From Trichomonas vaginalis G3 (lineage: Eukaryota > Parabasalia > Trichomonadida > Trichomonadidae): 64,000 nucleotides of DNA. Below the pieces are notes generated by a model. It was not told where the DNA came from. It worked only from the letters and a program-made list of their open reading frames with translations, and did not search any database. Each line of letters begins with the position of its first letter. The first letter of the stretch is position 1. A program made the translations under genes and the position numbers. Location: contig NC_067204.1 in NCBI RefSeq assembly GCF_026262505.1, forward strand, positions 10,325,797-10,389,796. The letters are read 5' to 3'. Positions 48,113 through 58,221 of the stretch are shown here, one piece after another.

Positions 48113-51100
48113 ATGTCTACGAATAATGATTTTCTTTTCTGGGGTATAACCCGTGAACAATTCCTTCAGGAAGCTAAATCCAGGACGGACAATCTCCCAA
48201 ATGTTCTAAAAGGTGGAGATCGACGTGAAATCATGAATGAACTGGAGTGGTTCAGTTCCGTATTGGATGGCGAGTTAAAATTCATGCTTAAAGAGTGCGC
48301 ACCGCAGATTTTTATCACTCTTTACAATTATTTAACAACTCCTCCTTATGCGAAGTTTGTTTTGATTCCACAGGTAACAGACATCATGCGTATAATCTAC
48401 ACGACCAAAGAAATTCGCCCAACCAACATAACTTTGTCTTTGGATCAGCTTTTTCAAGCATTTAAATATAACAAGCGAAATAAAGCCAAATACTTCAATT
48501 TTGGGTTCCTCAACCACTACTTTAGTGATGAAGATAATGAAAAGCTCCTTGAAAAGTACTTACATCGCCTTGGAGAAGCAGATGATGTTCGTGATTTTGG
48601 AACTTTGTTCAGCTTGCTTCATCCGAAGTTTTTACCCCGCGTGATCGATTTCTTGATGAATATACTCAGAAATAGGTCGAATATGCACGATGTTACCATT
48701 GCTTGCAAATATCTTTCAATTTGTGCAACATACAATGAATTAGACTTCGATTTCAAGCCATACATCAATGACTTATTCAATGTCTTATACGCATCATTAG
48801 GATTCGGCTTTAATATCCTTGATAATGAATATGTTATTGATTTTTCTCCATCTTTCAACAAAGACGACCTACTACTTGGTAAATACGAAGACCATGCATT
48901 CAATTCAATTGCCGTGATACTTGCATCTCTTTTACAGAAGACAGAAACCGGATATTTAATTTTAGAAAAATTTAGATACCTGATGCCTATTCTTATTAGG
49001 TTCGTATCATCCAAGTGTTACCAGATATCCCAATTCGTCGCCAGATTCATCTTTGCAATGCCAATTTGTTATAAATTCCACAATTTAGATCCAGAATTAG
49101 CTTCTGAGGTTATCGATATATTCATTCCAACTATGACTCATATCTTATTCTCAGGAACATCGAAAACCCAAGCATCTCAGATTATCCGAAATCTCGACGA
49201 CGCCGCATCGTTTAACTACAAAGCTATACGCGATAATTTCATTTACTTTGCAATCGATCATATGTTCGATTCAGAATATTCAATTCTTGCTCAAAAATGC
49301 AACAATATTTTATTTGATCTGATTCCTTTAATTTTTTCGAAAGAACATATCGAAGATTACTACAACGTCATACCACAGATATTCGCTAACATCGAAAGTC
49401 TTCTCGCTTGCGACATTAAACCAGAACCATCATCTACAGGCCGCCACATGCTTTCTATCATCTGTTCGTGCATATCTAAGAAGACAATATCAAGAGACGA
49501 TATCGTTTACTCTACAATTTGTGACAAAGCTGTCACTTTTGCATCTCTTTTCATTACAACCATTTCTACGGTTAATGCGATCACGAAAACTATCAAGAAG
49601 CTTAGTTTGAGTATCGTACACAAGACAGATCCATTCTTCAGCGTTCTTCCTGAAGATGTTATCAAAGATATGCTGGAAATGGTCTCTACGAAGCTCACAA
49701 ACGACCATGAGTTAAACGCAACGATCATTGTACTCAACTCCATCGCCAGACTCTATCCAGAAATAACTTTGCCGTACATTATTCCAAAATTAAAAGATTT
49801 GATCAAATCTAATGCTTACAATGAGCCATACTACTCATTGGTCATCAGCCTCGTATCGAATTCCACAAAGATGAAGCCTTATATCGATGATATCCTCGAT
49901 TTCGCTTTCAATGCCATAGAAACTAACGATGAAAACGTGGCCAAACAGGGTCTTTCAATTTTGTATGCCTTCACATACTTCAAATTCCCATGTATTTCGG
50001 ACTTTGACATGTTAAATCCAGATGATTCCGAAGAAGGACTCGGAAAACTCTACAAATACAACAAAGTCAAGTTGCAATGGGAAGATTACGACCCATCTAT
50101 CTACTCAAAGGTCTGCAATCGTATTTGCGACTGCCTTGAAAAGAGAATTTTATCATTTGACGAAGACAAAGATGAAGCCAAGGGCGTAACCATTACCATG
50201 ATCAATTTCATCAAAGTTCCCCACCAAATCAGCCTTCCTTATATACAAACTCCACTCGAAATGCCAGATGGAGAAAAAAGATTAGTCAAAGTCATGATAA
50301 ATTCCATCAAGACTTTATTAGGTAAAGAGATAATCCAAACCAACATGCATTATCTCGTTGATTTGCTTTCCGGATTGAATTTGATTTCTGATCAAAGACT
50401 TGCTTCAGCTTATTACATCGATAAGTCTAAGAAGTTCGTAACTTTCGCAAGAACTACCAGTATCCAAGTGAAAAAGAACAAAATGAGGATCAGACCCTTC
50501 TTTGTCAGAAAGATTTGGCTTCACAACATCATAGAAATGAACAGGAAGCTGTTTCTTCCCGAGGAATACTCCTTACTCGATGAGGAATACCTCAAACTCT
50601 CATTCCACAACAGCGCGGACATAAGAAAGAGAGCACAGGAGTTAGTTCTCAATACTTCAAGAGAAGACAAAAATTACATTCAAAAAATTTTGGAAAATTC
50701 TTTGTCAAAACTGACAGATAAAACGGTTTTGACATCAAGAATTGACTTAATTGCCAATCTGACATTGATCAACAATGCTATGACATTTAAGCCATTGTAC
50801 AATGTCCCTGAATACGTGATGAAACTGGTAGATTTCTATTTGACATTCCAGCCAGATCCAAGTTGGAAATTTTCTCAATTTGACATCGTTCAGTCAAAAA
50901 TTGACATAGCGGTTATTGATTACAACAACCAGTCATCGTATACCGAATTATACGACAAGCTTCCAAAATACGAGAACGACCAGAACAGATCAAGATTCAT
51001 CTGGTTGCTGGATTCTTTTATCGACAGACAAGCGACTGTTCCTGATTTCATTGTGAAGAGAATCATGGAAATGGCAGTGACACCAACAGAATCTACGTAT

Positions 51101-52720
51101 TCCCTTGCGAAAAAGGGCCTCAAAACACTCTTGAGAAGAATTAACCTCAAACCGAAAATAATCAGACAAACAGAAAAACCAGAATTCATCGACAAAAGAG
51201 AAACTGCCATTTTCTGCCAACCGAAATTTTACAAAGTTTACGACACTTCAAATTTGAAAGTCGATGACGAAAGACTCCAAAAAGTTGCCGATTTCGTGAA
51301 GTCCCAAATCACTCCTGATTACATGGAGAAATACATCAGAGCACTCATTTTGTTCCAGGATGAAAATTCGAAGCCAGATTTGAGTGATTTCTCTTATTTC
51401 GTTCAATATTCTGACGAATCTGTCATTGACAGATTGTCACTTTTACTCGATGAATTTTTGACAGTTGACAACACTATTTCTTCAAGAGTTGCTATTGATT
51501 ACTGCTTGAGTTATGTTGAGAAAACACCGAGATTACCAAAGAACATTTCTCAGAAAATTTACGAGAAATTATTCACGCCGATAATCAAATTCCTTTTGGA
51601 CGAAAAGTGTCAAAATACAGGTCCAATTTTGACAAATTTGTCAAGAATTTTCAGAAGAGTTTCATGTGCTCGATTTCCATTTATTTTCGATATCATGTCC
51701 GAATATCTTAAGAAGGATTCATGGCAAACTAAAGGACTTGTCAGTGCATTACTTCTCAAGATGACACAGAGGTCTCATTATTCTGTTTTCCCTCTGATTC
51801 AGAAATTCTTGTTGGAGAAATATTTGCCAATTTTACAAGATTTAGAAAAAGTATCAGTTACAGGCTTGCATTATCCATTGATTCTTCGCTACATCTGTGA
51901 ATTCAAACTCACAGGACATGGCCAAGAAGGCGATGCTCTCTTGGACTATTTCTTCAACGAGTTGTTCGATAAATGGGAAATGTGTGACAAATCACTGAAA
52001 TCTGTTGAACTGATGATTTTTAATTCACCGATAATTCTGGGCAAATCTCTTGGAAAATACGTATTCCCTAGATTCGAAAGACTCTTACAGTTCATCGATG
52101 CAGACATCAAGGCATCGAGCAAAGACTTGGAATTGAAAATCATGTTGCTTTCAAGTGCAGAATTTTCAATTGATGTCATTCCGATTGAATTCTTTGAGAA
52201 CATTTATAAACTTATCCCATCAATGAACTGGAAGAAGAGGGAGATCTGCTGCGGATACGCGAAACTTCTTATCATGCAGCACATCTTCACAATTCCAAAA
52301 GAAATGTTGAAATATATTTCTGAAATTTATGTCAAACCTTTCTTGACAGATGTAAATGAAAAAGTTCGTGCAGCAGGAATTGATTTATTATGTGTTTGTT
52401 TGATGTTGACATGCAATGATCCAAAGGAACTCGATGAGTTTGCAGCGAATGTTATCCAGGAAATGAGAAACACGAAGAAGGAAGGCTCATGTGTTGTCAA
52501 AGCTGCCGCATTGTTTGGATTCATTTCTATCACTAAGGATGAATATCCAAAGTGGCTTCCAGATCTTTTTGAAGAAGCAGAAATTAAATACCACGACAGA
52601 CATCAGTTCTCCAGCATGTTGGAAGAATCAGTCAAGAACTTCTGGAAGAGACACCTTTACCATGATTTGCCTGAATTAGAACAATACAGATTCGCATTCT
52701 CTAATTCTTATTTCAGTTAA
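48113..52720 (+). CDS. PSME4: Proteasome activator PA200/Blm10
   Basis: I chose the ATG at 48113 (MSTNNDFLFWGITREQF), giving 1535 residues, somewhat shorter than human PA200 (about 1840). The protein is HEAT-like helices throughout. The last 80 residues match the C-terminal PA200 domain (DUF3437): ALFGFISI, EYPKWLPDLFEEAEIKYHDR, ESVKNFWKRHLYHD. It ends YFS, close to the YYA/HbYX-type tail that docks in the alpha ring and opens the 20S gate. PA200 caps the proteasome and helps degrade histones and unstructured proteins. The last 220 bp of this gene recur downstream as part of a tandem array. Confidence 0.85.
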   Translation: MSTNNDFLFWGITREQFLQEAKSRTDNLPNVLKGGDRREIMNELEWFSSVLDGELKFMLKECAPQIFITLYNYLTTPPYAKFVLIPQVTDIMRIIYTTKEIRPTNITLSLDQLFQAFKYNKRNKAKYFNFGFLNHYFSDEDNEKLLEKYLHRLGEADDVRDFGTLFSLLHPKFLPRVIDFLMNILRNRSNMHDVTIACKYLSICATYNELDFDFKPYINDLFNVLYASLGFGFNILDNEYVIDFSPSFNKDDLLLGKYEDHAFNSIAVILASLLQKTETGYLILEKFRYLMPILIRFVSSKCYQISQFVARFIFAMPICYKFHNLDPELASEVIDIFIPTMTHILFSGTSKTQASQIIRNLDDAASFNYKAIRDNFIYFAIDHMFDSEYSILAQKCNNILFDLIPLIFSKEHIEDYYNVIPQIFANIESLLACDIKPEPSSTGRHMLSIICSCISKKTISRDDIVYSTICDKAVTFASLFITTISTVNAITKTIKKLSLSIVHKTDPFFSVLPEDVIKDMLEMVSTKLTNDHELNATIIVLNSIARLYPEITLPYIIPKLKDLIKSNAYNEPYYSLVISLVSNSTKMKPYIDDILDFAFNAIETNDENVAKQGLSILYAFTYFKFPCISDFDMLNPDDSEEGLGKLYKYNKVKLQWEDYDPSIYSKVCNRICDCLEKRILSFDEDKDEAKGVTITMINFIKVPHQISLPYIQTPLEMPDGEKRLVKVMINSIKTLLGKEIIQTNMHYLVDLLSGLNLISDQRLASAYYIDKSKKFVTFARTTSIQVKKNKMRIRPFFVRKIWLHNIIEMNRKLFLPEEYSLLDEEYLKLSFHNSADIRKRAQELVLNTSREDKNYIQKILENSLSKLTDKTVLTSRIDLIANLTLINNAMTFKPLYNVPEYVMKLVDFYLTFQPDPSWKFSQFDIVQSKIDIAVIDYNNQSSYTELYDKLPKYENDQNRSRFIWLLDSFIDRQATVPDFIVKRIMEMAVTPTESTYSLAKKGLKTLLRRINLKPKIIRQTEKPEFIDKRETAIFCQPKFYKVYDTSNLKVDDERLQKVADFVKSQITPDYMEKYIRALILFQDENSKPDLSDFSYFVQYSDESVIDRLSLLLDEFLTVDNTISSRVAIDYCLSYVEKTPRLPKNISQKIYEKLFTPIIKFLLDEKCQNTGPILTNLSRIFRRVSCARFPFIFDIMSEYLKKDSWQTKGLVSALLLKMTQRSHYSVFPLIQKFLLEKYLPILQDLEKVSVTGLHYPLILRYICEFKLTGHGQEGDALLDYFFNELFDKWEMCDKSLKSVELMIFNSPIILGKSLGKYVFPRFERLLQFIDADIKASSKDLELKIMLLSSAEFSIDVIPIEFFENIYKLIPSMNWKKREICCGYAKLLIMQHIFTIPKEMLKYISEIYVKPFLTDVNEKVRAAGIDLLCVCLMLTCNDPKELDEFAANVIQEMRNTKKEGSCVVKAAALFGFISITKDEYPKWLPDLFEEAEIKYHDRHQFSSMLEESVKNFWKRHLYHDLPELEQYRFAFSNSYFS

Positions 52721-53350
52721 ATATTTTTTATTTTTTATATTTCTATTTTATAATAAAAAAATCATATTATTTATTTAATTATTTTTGATTAACGAATCAA
52801 GTTTTCTGACTTCTGCACTTTATCATTCAGCATTTGCTAATATATTCTCTTCAATTGCAAATATTCAACCATTGAATTCAGCAGAATCTAATATATTAAG
52901 GCTGAAACTTAGTAATACATCAGCGTGTTATAGTGTTATTGTCAAAAATTTCATTTTTCTCATTATAACTCTTTGAAGTAAATTAACTTAAGATATTTCT
53001 TCCTGAAGTTGTTCTTACTAAACTACTATGGAAACTCACAGTGTATTACAGTAGATTTTATATAATACACTTTTACAAATCACAAATTGAGCAAAATATG
53101 GGGAGATGTAGGAAAAAAAATTGATTTTCTCATTTTTACCGCAGCTATATTTGAAATTATGAATCATTTATCTTCGAAATTGCTTGTGCAAAGTGTAACG
53201 TTTAATTGGAAAATCTTGCGTTGTAATGCATGAAAATTCGGTTCACTTCACTTCTGACACTTTACATATCGGATGTATTATCTAAGAATTATATTATAAA
53301 ATAATAATTTTGTGTTTTATAAGTTTATTTGTATAAATTGATTCAAAAAA
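52721..53350. other. 3' flank of PA200 and upstream region of the integrase, copy 1
   Basis: No gene supported. It holds a 33-bp segment at 53227-53259 that is the inverted copy of the end of the BspA-like gene, and a 15-bp direct match to that gene at 53208-53222. Confidence 0.6.
53227..53259. repeat. Inverted copy of the BspA gene 3' end (33 bp)
   Basis: Exact reverse complement of 55420-55452, which encodes HENSVHFTSDK near the C-terminus of the BspA-like protein. The pair flanks the integrase gene and hairpin array 2 and recurs in each unit. Confidence 0.9.
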
Positions 53351-54281
53351 ATGGAAAGACAAGAAGTGGATCTGCCAAATGAAAATCAGATTTATATTAC
53401 GGCATATCTTGAATATTCTATTGGCAAAAAGACAGCAGACCAAGTTGCAAAAGATTTGCACATAGGTAGAAAAAAATTATTATTAAAATGGCAAGAACTT
53501 GGTTTAAATCCAAAAAAGCTCGGAAGACCAGAAACTCCTCTTAGAACAGATTTGTTACCAACCATTCACGAAATAAAAGCTAAGTACAATCTAGTTATAA
53601 AAAAGTTTTAGAGAGTTACATACATGATGACACAGTTTCATTTCACGATATGCTTAAATTATACGAAAAAGAGAATCTTTTCAAATTTCGGCGAGATCCA
53701 GAAAAAATTGATGAACATCCAAATCAGTATGTTTCCCAATACGTAAATCAGCAATGGCATACTGATTTAAAAAGCTTCAAAGAAGAGACAAATGGTACCA
53801 AGCATACTTATCATTTAATTGCCTTTATCGATGACAGATCTCGTTTTTGTATTTATTACGAAATTCTTCCCGATAAAACAATGAAATCAACTTCAAAAGC
53901 TTTACAAAATGCTATCGACTCTATCAAAATTATTCCATACGAACTTTTGACAGATAATGGATGCGAATTTACAGGAAAGGACTTCAAAAACGTTCTTCAA
54001 GTAAATGGCATTCAACACCATCGGACAGAACCTTACACACCACACAGTTAAATGGTAAAATAGAACGTTTTTGGCAAACAATCTTTTCGGCTCGCCCAGA
54101 TTTTATCGAAATAAGAGAATTTACCTCACGCAATAGAAGAATACAACACAGTATGGGTTCATACAGCTCTTAAAGATCTTTTCGGTGGAAAACCTACTCC
54201 AAAATCAATTTGGGACCAGGGTCCTAAATGGACAAAGGACTTAAACCAAATCCTGAGTTCGAAATACAGCCTCGTAACTAA
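53351..54281 (+). pseudogene. DD35E integrase/transposase, copy 1 (frameshifted)
   Basis: Same gene as 58222-59154, but four small indels relative to copies 2 and 3 break it: one G lost near 53594, two bases gained near 54045, two T lost near 54121 and one C lost near 54246. The rest is nearly identical. It is either a decayed copy or carries assembly errors, since some changes lie in short runs. Confidence 0.85.
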
Positions 54282-54758
54282 AAATAAAGTAAAAATACGA
54301 ATAAACATTTTATTATAATTTAAATAATTTTTTTATTCATAAAGTAATACGATATATAAAGCTATGTAAGGATATTCTGATGCTGAGAGTTTAAGAACTT
54401 TAAATTACGTATAGAAAAAAAATTCATTTAATATTTTGTAACATTTTTTAATTGATAGATAGTTAGATTTTGTAGGGGAAGGTAAGATTCTTTGTGGTAA
54501 TAATGGTCGTTGAAATTAAAATGAATGTAAGATTTGTGGAGAAATTGTATAAATTTGCATAGTGTTAGATTCAGAATAGGAGCATATGAGCCAGTGATTG
54601 TGTCTAATGTTTTTAAGGTGCTAATTGGAAGTAGAAAAGAAAAAAATTTGTTGCAATAACATCATATTGCAAAAAAGTTTTTAAAATATGATGTATGAAT
54701 AAGAGTATGATTGGTATAGATTTGGGTTGTATAAATGTGATTGAACAATTGTTAATGG
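54282..54758. other. 3' flank of integrase copy 1
   Basis: AT-rich; no gene. It leads directly into hairpin array 2. Confidence 0.6.
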
Positions 54759-55129
54759 AAAGTTCAAAAACTTGGGTGCAATCAGAACTGATTGCACCCA
54801 AGTTTTTGAACTTTGTATAAGGAATTGTTGGCTATGATGTACTGATTCATGATCAGTACATCATAGCCAACAATTCCTTCGCAAACAGCGGGAAACTTTG
54901 TCTGAATAGTTTAACATTCAGACAAAGTTTCCCGCTGTTTGCGAAGGAATGGAAGGGTAAGAGGTATACATTATGAATATATACCTCTTACCCTTCCATT
55001 CCCTCGAGAAAGTTCAAAAACTTGGGTGCAATCAGAACTGATTGCACCCAAGTTTTTGAACTTTGTATAAGGAATTGTTGGCTATGATGTACTGATCATG
55101 AATCAGTACATCATAGCCAACAATTCCTT
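54759..55129. repeat. Hairpin array 2, copy 1: six packed palindromes
   Basis: h1 is 54759-54785 with 54788-54814 (27-bp perfect arms, 2-base loop). h2 is 54819-54846 with 54852-54879 (28-bp arms, 5-base loop). h3 is 54880-54907 with 54916-54943 (28-bp arms, 8-base loop). h4 is 54946-54968 with 54980-55002 (23-bp arms, 11-base loop). h1' is 55009-55035 with 55038-55064. h6 is 55069-55096 with 55102-55129, which is h2 with its loop inverted. All arms are perfect. The h1-h2 pair is repeated on both sides of h3 and h4. h2 and h3 abut with no spacer, and h3 can extend into h2 and h4 sequence. Confidence 0.97.
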
Positions 55130-55390
55130 CCCAAACAACCCGAAATTTGTCTGATTCCACACTAATTTTATTAATTTATCTAAACTTTTATCCTCGTCTA
55201 CAATTTAATCATCAATAATTATCTCTTGTTCTATTTCACTATTATATATATATATTTTATATGATTTGATTTAAAAAAATAAATAAATAAATTAATAAAT
55301 CATTTACTCAAATATATCAAAAGTTTTATTTTTATATATAAAGATAACTACTTTTAAAAAAAAATACCCTATATATTTTTGCCATGTAAA
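55130..55390. other. 3' flank of BspA gene copy 1
   Basis: Very AT-rich, with TA and AATA microsatellites at about 55240-55300. No gene. Confidence 0.6.
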
Positions 55391-57220
55391 CTATTTTTGC
55401 CATGTAAACTTGTCACTTTTGTCAGAAGTGAAGTGAACCGAATTTTCATGCACAAAAGGAAAATCTTGCGTTGGTAGAGGATAAGAAATGTATTTAATGA
55501 CATCAATAGTTTCTGTATCTGTAATTTGAGTTGAACCTTCAAAATGAACATAAACAGACTCTTCTCCGAAAAAGTCTTTACATGATTTTCTTAAAATTGT
55601 TTCACTTGTAATATATAAATTACTTCTTTTTCGAAATGCATTTTTTGGACCTTGATAAACATTAAATCTGCCTTTAATATAAATATTCATTCGATTTGGA
55701 ATATCGGAAAAAGCAGTGGATGAAATTCTGATTGAAGTTATATTGTTTTGGAATGTAATACTTGTTAGAGACTCACAATTTCCAAATGCTTTATCTCCAA
55801 TATAACTTACATACCCTAGAATTGTTATACTTATTAATGATGTGCATTCATAAAATACTTCATTATTAATTTTGGCTATCTTCAAAGGAATTGTAATACT
55901 GCTTAAAGACTTGCATGATTTAAATACGCCAACTCCAATTGTGTTTACACTATCTGGAATTGTAATACTTGTTAACGATTGGCATGAGTAAAATGCATAA
56001 TTTTGAATAGTTGTTATTCTATCTGAAAATGTAATATTTGTTAATGATATGCAATATTGAAATGTATAAGACTTAATTTCATTTATTATTCCGAGAAATG
56101 TAATATTTATCAAATTTGAACAAGAAGAAAATGCATAATCTAAAACATCATTTACATTTTGCGGAATTATTATACTTATTAATGATTTACAAAATTTAAA
56201 TGCATATGCACCAATAATTTTTGTACTATCTGGAATTTTAATACTTCTTAAAGATGAACAATTTTGAAATGTACCGGATTGAATTATTTCTATGTTTCCT
56301 GGCATTTTAATACTTGTCAAAGAATCACAATATGAAAATGCATCCTTTCCAATTTCTTTGACTTTATCATCAATTTGAATTGACAAAATTTTTGTACAAT
56401 AAGAAAAGCATTCTTCTGAAATAGTTGTAACATAACTCGCAACAGTATATGCGCCGGAATATGCTTCAACAACTTTAATTAATGTTGAATTATCTGTTCT
56501 TGTATAAAGAGATTTAGTATCACTTGTAAAATTTGCATTTTCTTGATCAACTGTTATATTTTCTAAATTTTGACAGCATAAAAATACCGAAGAACCGATA
56601 TCTGTTACATTTTTTGGAATGAAAATTGAAGTAAGATTTGTGCTTTTAAAGCATTCTTGATTTAATTTTTGTAAGCTAGAATTCGATGAAATATTTATTA
56701 TTGTTAAGCCACTAAAGTAAAACGCCAAGCCAGAAATAAGATATACAGAATCCGGTAAATCTAATGATGTTAGATTTGGATCGTAAGAAAAGCAAGATAT
56801 TCCAATTCTTTCAAGATTTGGTGGAAGTATAACTGTTTTCAAGTTTTTGCAGTTTTCAAAGACATGCGCATTGATAATCTTAAGCACTTTGCATTCACCG
56901 AGATCTGCTTTTTCAAGAGCTGTATTCTTAAAACTATATTCTCCAATTTTTGCAATTTGACTATTTTTGTCGAATCTAAGTGATGTTATTGAATCTTTAC
57001 ATTTCTTAAATGCATAATTATCTGGTTTTCCAATTTTTATTTCTGTAACTTGTTGAGGGATGAATACTTCTCCCCTAGAATCTGTTGAACATCCAGTGAC
57101 AACTTGATTGTTATGTTCATATTCTAGATGTACACCACTAATGCCCGAACAAAAATGATAATAAAAAAACACGAGGAGATTTCTGTAAAAAAATAAACAG
57201 TATCGCACTTTTGTGGACAA
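55391..57220 (-). CDS. BspA-like leucine-rich-repeat surface protein, copy 1
   Basis: A 609-residue open frame with about eighteen TpLRR repeats of some 23 residues, each with a SLTSITIPxS(V)xxIGxxAFxxC pattern, as in the very large BspA-like family of T. vaginalis. These proteins are displayed on the cell surface or secreted and are implicated in adhesion. The N-terminus has a signal-peptide-like stretch (LLVFFYYHFCSGISG), but there is no C-terminal membrane helix. The frame has no ATG near this end: it opens at a TTG at 57220, three bases after an Inr-like TCATT, and the first in-frame Met lies near residue 300. The ATG just upstream is in another frame. It is either broken at the 5' end or uses an unrecognised start. 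The C-terminal codons are repeated inverted at 53.2 kb. Confidence 0.8.
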   Translation of the reverse strand: MSTKVRYCLFFYRNLLVFFYYHFCSGISGVHLEYEHNNQVVTGCSTDSRGEVFIPQQVTEIKIGKPDNYAFKKCKDSITSLRFDKNSQIAKIGEYSFKNTALEKADLGECKVLKIINAHVFENCKNLKTVILPPNLERIGISCFSYDPNLTSLDLPDSVYLISGLAFYFSGLTIINISSNSSLQKLNQECFKSTNLTSIFIPKNVTDIGSSVFLCCQNLENITVDQENANFTSDTKSLYTRTDNSTLIKVVEAYSGAYTVASYVTTISEECFSYCTKILSIQIDDKVKEIGKDAFSYCDSLTSIKMPGNIEIIQSGTFQNCSSLRSIKIPDSTKIIGAYAFKFCKSLISIIIPQNVNDVLDYAFSSCSNLINITFLGIINEIKSYTFQYCISLTNITFSDRITTIQNYAFYSCQSLTSITIPDSVNTIGVGVFKSCKSLSSITIPLKIAKINNEVFYECTSLISITILGYVSYIGDKAFGNCESLTSITFQNNITSIRISSTAFSDIPNRMNIYIKGRFNVYQGPKNAFRKRSNLYITSETILRKSCKDFFGEESVYVHFEGSTQITDTETIDVIKYISYPLPTQDFPFVHENSVHFTSDKSDKFTWQK

Positions 57221-57225
57221 AATGA
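57221..57225 (-). promoter_or_regulatory. Inr-like motif of the BspA gene
   Basis: TCATT on the minus strand, +1 A at 57223, immediately before the open frame. No ATG follows in frame within the usual distance. Confidence 0.4.
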
Positions 57226-57371
57226 AAAACCGATGAATTTTCCCATTTTAATTTGATAATCATAATATATAAGTATTTGTAATGCATGTTTTATCTTCTA
57301 ATTAGTAAAATTACATTGCCCGCCAAAATCAATTTTTTATTGAAAAAAAGTGGATAATAGGCATTGACTCC

Positions 57372-57591
57372 AGCTGCAGCATTGTTTGGATTCATTTCTA
57401 TCACTAAGGATGAATATCCTAAGTGGCTTCCAGATCTTTTTGAAGAAGCAGAAATTAAATACCACGACAGACATCAGTTCTCCAGCATGTTGGAAGAATC
57501 AGTCAAGAACTTCTGGAAGAGACACCTTTACCATGATTTGCCTGAATTAGAACAATACAGATTCGCATTCTCTAATTCTTATTTCAGTTAA
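57372..57591 (+). pseudogene. PA200 3' fragment, copy 2
   Basis: The last 72 codons of the PA200 gene, with one or two base differences from 52501-52720, fused at 57372 to the upstream region of the BspA-like gene. It lacks a promoter and start and is presumably nonfunctional. It marks the boundary of the tandem unit. Confidence 0.9.
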
Positions 57592-58221
57592 ATATTTTTT
57601 ATTTTTTATATTTCTATTTTATAATAAAAAAATCATATTATTTATTTAATTATTTTTGATTAACGAATCAAGTTTTCTGACTTCTGCACTTTATCATTCA
57701 GCATTTGCTAATATATTCTCTTCAATTGCAAATATTCAACCATTGAATTCAGCAGAATCTAATATATTAAGGCTGAAACTTAGTAATACATCAGCGTGTT
57801 ATAGTGTTATTGTCAAAAATTTCATTTTTCTCATTATAACTCTTTGAAGTAAATTAACTTAAGATATTTCTTCCTGAAGTTGTTCTTACTAAACTACTAT
57901 GGAAACTCACAGTGTATTACAGTAGATTTTATATAATACACTTTTACAAATCACAAATTGAGCAAAATATGGGGAGATGTAGGAAAAAAATTGATTTTCT
58001 CATTTTTACCGCAGCTATATTTGAAATTATGAATCATTTATCTTCGAAATTGCTTGTGCAAAGTGTAACGTTTAATTGGAAAATCTTGCGTTGTAATGCA
58101 TGAAAATTCGGTTCACTTCACTTCTGACACTTTACATATCGGATGTATTATCTAAGAATTATATTATAAAATAATAATTTTGTGTTTTATAAGTTTATTT
58201 GTATAAATTGATTCAAAAAAA
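57592..58221. other. PA200 3' flank and integrase upstream region, copy 2
   Basis: Same content as 52721-53350, including the inverted BspA-end segment. No gene supported. Confidence 0.6.

Noticed and set aside
52785-52976. A 63-residue open frame (MINESSFLTSAL...), also at 57656 and 62533
   Set aside because: It opens at TTG, has no Inr or ATG, and recurs only because the whole unit is duplicated.
54613-54801. Minus-strand 62-residue frame ending in hairpin h1
   Set aside because: It reads through the palindrome and an AT-rich flank and has no recognisable protein character.
57181-57215. Possible intron at the BspA 5' end (T-rich stretch ending ACAG on the minus strand)
   Set aside because: It lacks the trichomonad 5' splice GTATGT and the ACTAACACACAG branch/acceptor motif.
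57912-58103. A 63-residue open frame upstream of the integrase, copies 2 and 3
   Set aside because: Absent as a frame in copy 1 because of one run-length difference, no Inr, and non-ATG opening; most likely chance.
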